From positions 1 through 26,414 of the forward strand of contig JAITKM010000011.1 in assembly GCA_031278395.1 (NCBI GenBank): a stretch of 26,414 nt of DNA. The letters are read 5' to 3'. This DNA is from Deltaproteobacteria bacterium (GTDB taxonomy: Bacteria > Bdellovibrionota_C > UBA2361 > SZUA-149 > JAITKM01). Shown piece after piece: positions 24,988 through 26,414 of the stretch (the stretch's first letter is position 1; every line of letters begins with the position of its first letter). Both the position numbers and the translations under genes were made by a program. The notes beneath the pieces were generated by a model, which was given only the letters and a program-made list of their open reading frames with translations, had not been told where the DNA came from and searched no databases.

Positions 24988-26010
24988 TTAACTGACAGAT
25001 GCAAATCCGCCAATTACAAGATCAGTCAGAAACTCCTTGTAATTTTCTGAAATATTTCTGTTAAGCAAATATTCTTTGCCAACAACAATATTTCTCAGGA
25101 ACGATTTTCCACTGATATTAACAAATTGCTGTGTTCTACCATTCCAGACAACTGCTCCAAATTCCTCATCTCGTATGCCAAAATTACTAAAAGTTATTTT
25201 CGTGTTGTGTGTAATACTTTGTTGCACATCTTGTTGATGTGAAAGTAGCATTTTAAACACTCGTTCGACATTAACCTTTTTCATTAGCGGATCGCAGCCA
25301 TCTTTTCTACCTGTTGCAGAGCAACCAGCAAAACGACAACCTCCACCGCATTTATACAATAATTTACAATCACGGCAATCTACCGGGACATATGTATCAG
25401 TTCCTCGCTCATCAAATTCCTGCCACAAATCAATTAATGAAAAATCATTTATCGATTTTATGCTAATCGCTTGCTCCATCGCACAAGCACGAGCAATCCC
25501 ATCAGCCCCAATATTACATCCTGACTTTCCTGCTCCACAACCCGGAGAGAAATATTCCAAATTCGATGTAAGCTCAGGCACTAAACAAAAAGGAATTCTC
25601 GCAAGATTCCACGCCTTGATACCACAGTGTTGATTGATTATATCAATATGTTTAAGCACATTGATTTTTTCATCACAAGTTAGATCAAATGCAGAAAAAT
25701 CACTACAATTACTAGGACGCGATGCAAAATCAACTTGCATATCATTACAACCAATTGTTGCAAGCATTTTAGCAGTAGCTAAAATATCTAAGGCATTAGC
25801 TTTACTCATTACAATATTAGGCGTGATATGCATTTTTACTTTAAGACATCTTTTAATTCCATCAATCGTCTTCTGCCACGAACCTACAACTCCAGTAATC
25901 GCATCATGAACTTCAGAACACGAACCAAGCACGGACGTAAAAATTACAAAGTAATTTAGGTGGTTATGCTTATTTAATACATGAAAAAAACTAATAAACA
26001 AAGTAACCAC
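24988..26010 (-). pseudogene. Truncated radical SAM/SPASM maturase lacking the SAM-cluster half
   Basis: The 340-codon frame opens at GTG 26010. Residues 1 to about 24 come from the dispersed repeat, not from the enzyme. Homology begins at SVLGSCSEVHDAITGVVGSW, the middle of a radical SAM barrel. The CxxxCxxC cluster motif that should lie about 100 residues earlier is absent. The SPASM domain is intact: C158-x17-C176 with the G-x4-C spacing, and C212-x2-C215-x5-C221-x3-C225, then C230 and C239. These bind auxiliary 4Fe-4S clusters. The last 70 residues (EEFGAVVWNGRTQQFVNIS) resemble a PqqD/RRE-type peptide-binding domain. Without the SAM cluster this product cannot do radical chemistry; it is a broken maturase beside its likely substrate. 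Confidence 0.8.
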
Positions 26011-26054
26011 TTATTTAGTGGTTAGTGATTAAAAATAAAAGTAACCCTGTACCA
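25940..26054 (-). repeat. Repeat-family copy E inserted in the maturase gene
   Basis: On the - strand this begins TGGTACAGGGTTACTTTT and shows a second inner end (GTGGTTACTTTGTTTATTAG). It continues with ATGTATTAAATAAGCAT and AAATTACTTTGTAATTTTT, each recognisably related to blocks of copies C and D. A hairpin, ACCACT/AGTGGT (26006-26022), sits between the two ends. The far end is missing and the sequence passes directly into radical SAM coding sequence near 25938. Element insertion or recombination therefore removed the 5' half of the gene. Confidence 0.6.
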
Positions 26055-26125
26055 GAAAACTTGGAAGTTGAAATTGCTATGTGAAGTTCCAGGAATAAAA
26101 AATATAATAGGGAGTATAATTCTAA

Positions 26126-26414
<289 letters not shown>

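Noticed and set aside
24670-24995. Two + strand frames of about 70 codons across the peptide gene
   Set aside because: They are antisense to the Cys-rich peptide gene, which has a strong ribosome binding site and fits the operon. The + frames lack such signals.

Overview
The window comes from a low-GC diderm bacterium. It encodes LPS assembly (LptD), a porin-like outer-membrane protein, a bifunctional class A penicillin-binding protein with a PBP1B-type linker domain, a PpiD-like periplasmic foldase and a ClpXP adaptor of the SspB family. SspB together with the small DUF4911-like protein points to a deltaproteobacteria-like or related uncultured lineage. That placement is an inference from gene content only.

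Layout. (1) 1-2021: a diversity-generating retroelement (DGR) module. It has a DGR-type reverse transcriptase on the + strand, preceded by an Asn-codon-rich template-repeat-like segment that reads on the - strand, with a strongly structured spacer between them. A MITE-like repeat lies at the outer edge. No intact target gene and no obvious Avd accessory gene are present. (2) 2028-5706, - strand: recO, PBP1B-like and a small secreted Tyr/Asn-rich protein in a tight operon. (3) 6023-10892, + strand: a YtkA-like periplasmic protein, a beta-barrel protein, an FMN_bind-like protein and lptD, preceded by a nested inverted-repeat leader. (4) 10919-13849: a small unknown gene, a GT39 (PMT-like) mannosyltransferase and a PA14-domain protein. 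(5) 13912-17349, - strand: a sigma-54-dependent NtrC-type response regulator and a PpiD/SurA-like foldase. (6) 17364-22220, + strand: a DUF4911-like protein, a cyclophilin, a large membrane-anchored VWA protein, a coiled-coil membrane protein translationally coupled to it, and SspB.

(7) 22221-26414 is an accessory, partly decayed region. The 3' end of sspB plus a 121-bp inverted-repeat element is duplicated. Then come a RimJ/RimL-type acetyltransferase, the C-terminal remnant of an S66 (MccF/LdcA-type) peptidase, an HExxH protein, an easily missed 56-aa Cys-rich peptide gene (24776-24946), and a radical SAM/SPASM maturase. The maturase's catalytic N-terminal half is missing and replaced by repeat-derived sequence. 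A frameshifted IS110-type transposase fragment runs to the window end. The - strand order maturase, Cys-rich peptide, metalloprotease-like protein looks like a ribosomally synthesised, post-translationally modified peptide (RiPP) locus, damaged in this copy.

The two points most worth attention are the Cys-rich RiPP-like precursor locus and the DGR with a divergently oriented template repeat. A dispersed short inverted-repeat family (ends related to GGTACAGGGTTACTTT) occurs at the borders of both.
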